This document shows, in pieces, positions 62,909-63,737 of a stretch of DNA of 63,737 nucleotides. The stretch comes from Gardnerella swidsinskii (GTDB lineage: Bacteria > Actinomycetota > Actinomycetes > Actinomycetales > Bifidobacteriaceae): assembly GCF_003397705.1 (NCBI RefSeq), contig NZ_QJVB01000006.1, forward strand, positions 1 through 63,737. Reading direction: 5' to 3'. The position numbers were made by a program, and so were the translations under genes. Positions within the stretch are counted from its first letter, which is position 1; each line of letters begins with the position of its first letter. Under the pieces are notes generated by a model, which was not told the DNA's origin, made no database searches, and saw only the letters and a list, made by a program, of their open reading frames with translations.

Positions 62909-63508
62909 AAACTCCTACCTTTTGCTAGTGCGGTTTGATTCTCAAATGAGAATTTAATAGTTTACGCAATATAAAACAGTCTACACAATATAATGAAACT
63001 ATTTTACATTATTGTTTATTGCTTAGCTAGTGTATAACAAGATTGTTTTTGATTAAAGCAGTAATGTTTATTGAGTTATAAAAGTGATTGTGTTTTTGTT
63101 TTAACATTTTATCTCTTATTTGTGTTGGCGTTGGTTGCGTATGTGTGTGTTTTAAGTGTTGAGTGTGTTGTTTTCGGTTTTGTTTGCTACTAGGGACATT
63201 CAAAACCGAAAGCTTTTTGTTTTTCACTCTTTTTGTTTTGAACTGTTTTAGTCTATAATCCCTGTTTTTTTGTAGTGTTTTTGTTGTTTTGTATTATTAT
63301 TTGTTGTTTTTTTGACCAAGGGTATAGTGTTATCAAATTTGTCAAATAAGCTATTTGATTTGTGTAGTTTGTAGTGAATTATGTAAGTTGGATAGCGATT
63401 TGAAGGTAGTTATGTAAGTTTACATGTAAGCCTGCATGTAAGTAGTTATGTAGGTTTGCGTATAAGTTTGCGTTATTTTGAAAGAGTTTTCGGGGAGAGC
63501 TGGTTGCT
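62909..63508. other. Intergenic region with in-phase ATGTAAGTT repeats
   Basis: This 600-bp stretch is T-rich and has no convincing gene. Between 63412 and 63470 the motif ATGTAAG(TT) recurs at 63412, 63424, 63435 and 63448 with a weaker copy near 63460, about 11-13 bp apart; one more copy lies at 63380. A TATAAT box lies upstream at 63254-63259. The repeats end about 40 bp before the next start codon. Confidence 0.5.
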
Positions 63509-63737
63509 GTGAAGTCAATTTTTAGCAAAAATAATATTTTTATTCGTATGAGATCTATTAGTCCAGCATTGCGATGGGCTTTGGTTGGCTTCTGTTTTTC
63601 TATGCTCGGCAATCAAGCGTATGAAGGATCGGTTTTGCCTTCTATTATTATTGTGGGTTTGCCGGCTTGGGTGATTGGTTTTCGTAAGACTTTTATGACG
63701 GTTGCCGATTTTCTTTCGCCATGCTCTGGTTGGATTG
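63509..63737 (+). CDS. Membrane protein, start only (partial)
   Basis: GTG 63509 lies behind CGGGGAGAG. The visible 76 residues start with a basic segment (MKSIFSKNNIFIRMRSISP) followed by two hydrophobic helices separated by a short loop (NQAYEGS). The pattern fits the beginning of a permease, possibly of the major facilitator type, but too little is visible. The frame is still open at the window end. Confidence 0.55.
   Translation, partial: MKSIFSKNNIFIRMRSISPALRWALVGFCFSMLGNQAYEGSVLPSIIIVGLPAWVIGFRKTFMTVADFLSPCSGWI

Noticed and set aside
63027..63227. Minus-strand frame of 66 codons in T-rich DNA
   Set aside because: The translation is a low-complexity product of T/G-rich DNA (Lys, His, Thr, Gln runs) without start signals.

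Overview
HOST AND OVERALL LAYOUT. The window is an AT-rich bacterial chromosome segment made almost entirely of mobile DNA. The phage module is of the type common in Clostridia and other Bacillota. The flanks (DUF2335-like protein, ECF/ABC island, a decayed patch that looks GC-richer) do not fix the host; a low-GC Bacillota or a low-GC bifidobacterium-like actinomycete such as Gardnerella are both possible. This is inference. No rRNA, tRNA or CRISPR array was found.

LEFT EDGE (1-2655). The window opens in the last 40 codons of a large serine recombinase nearly identical to the one at 54586-56163, followed by repeat A. A small serine recombinase (663-1601) and an unknown gene (1616-2260) follow, then repeat B. 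A third copy (C) lies at 56164-56625. The three copies bracket two modules and suggest stacked integrations at one hotspot.

TRANSPORT OPERON (2860-10039, minus strand). A TetR regulator, two half-size ABC exporters, an MptS-type ECF S component, EcfT and a double-ATPase EcfA are packed with ATGA overlaps. They sit behind a near-consensus promoter with a perfect palindromic operator.

ABC-3C CONFLICT SYSTEM (10255-13444, minus strand). A DUF2326-type ATPase, a small middle component, a C-terminal component carrying a degenerate HNH-like zinc domain, and an XRE regulator occupy the place where a phage lysogeny module would normally lie.

PROPHAGE (13.7-56.2 kb, plus strand). The early part has a possible attenuator leader, antirepressor, DUF4406, VapE primase/helicase, a candidate iteron origin, VRR-NUC nuclease, SNF2 helicase and an ArpU-like late regulator. 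A 773-aa cell-wall-binding DUF1906 protein with a convergent membrane protein looks like a moron. The packaging and head genes (HNH, cos candidate, TerS, TerL, portal, ClpP-like protease, HK97 capsid) are interleaved with a MetK-like enzyme and two DNA methyltransferases. The tail genes include a tail chaperone pair with a textbook -1 frameshift site. Holin and GH25 lysin follow, then a second replication block (DUF2800, DUF2815, HNH, PolA), and finally a cassette of two large serine recombinases with a catalytic-domain-less recombinase fragment between them.

RIGHT FLANK (56.6-63.7 kb). This holds an IS256-family element with a nonsense-mutated transposase and a three-gene minus-strand locus that looks like a bacteriocin cassette (lanthipeptide-like peptide, secreted SdpC-like precursor, 41-aa membrane peptide). 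Next come decayed genes including a twice-frameshifted CBASS CD-NTase with a SLATT-like fragment, two membrane-protein genes, and the start of a further membrane protein at the edge.

HOW IT WORKS TOGETHER. Four copies of one promoter motif, two copies of one leader motif, and terminator-like hairpins touching start codons suggest that much of the phage expression is controlled by leader RNAs and antitermination.
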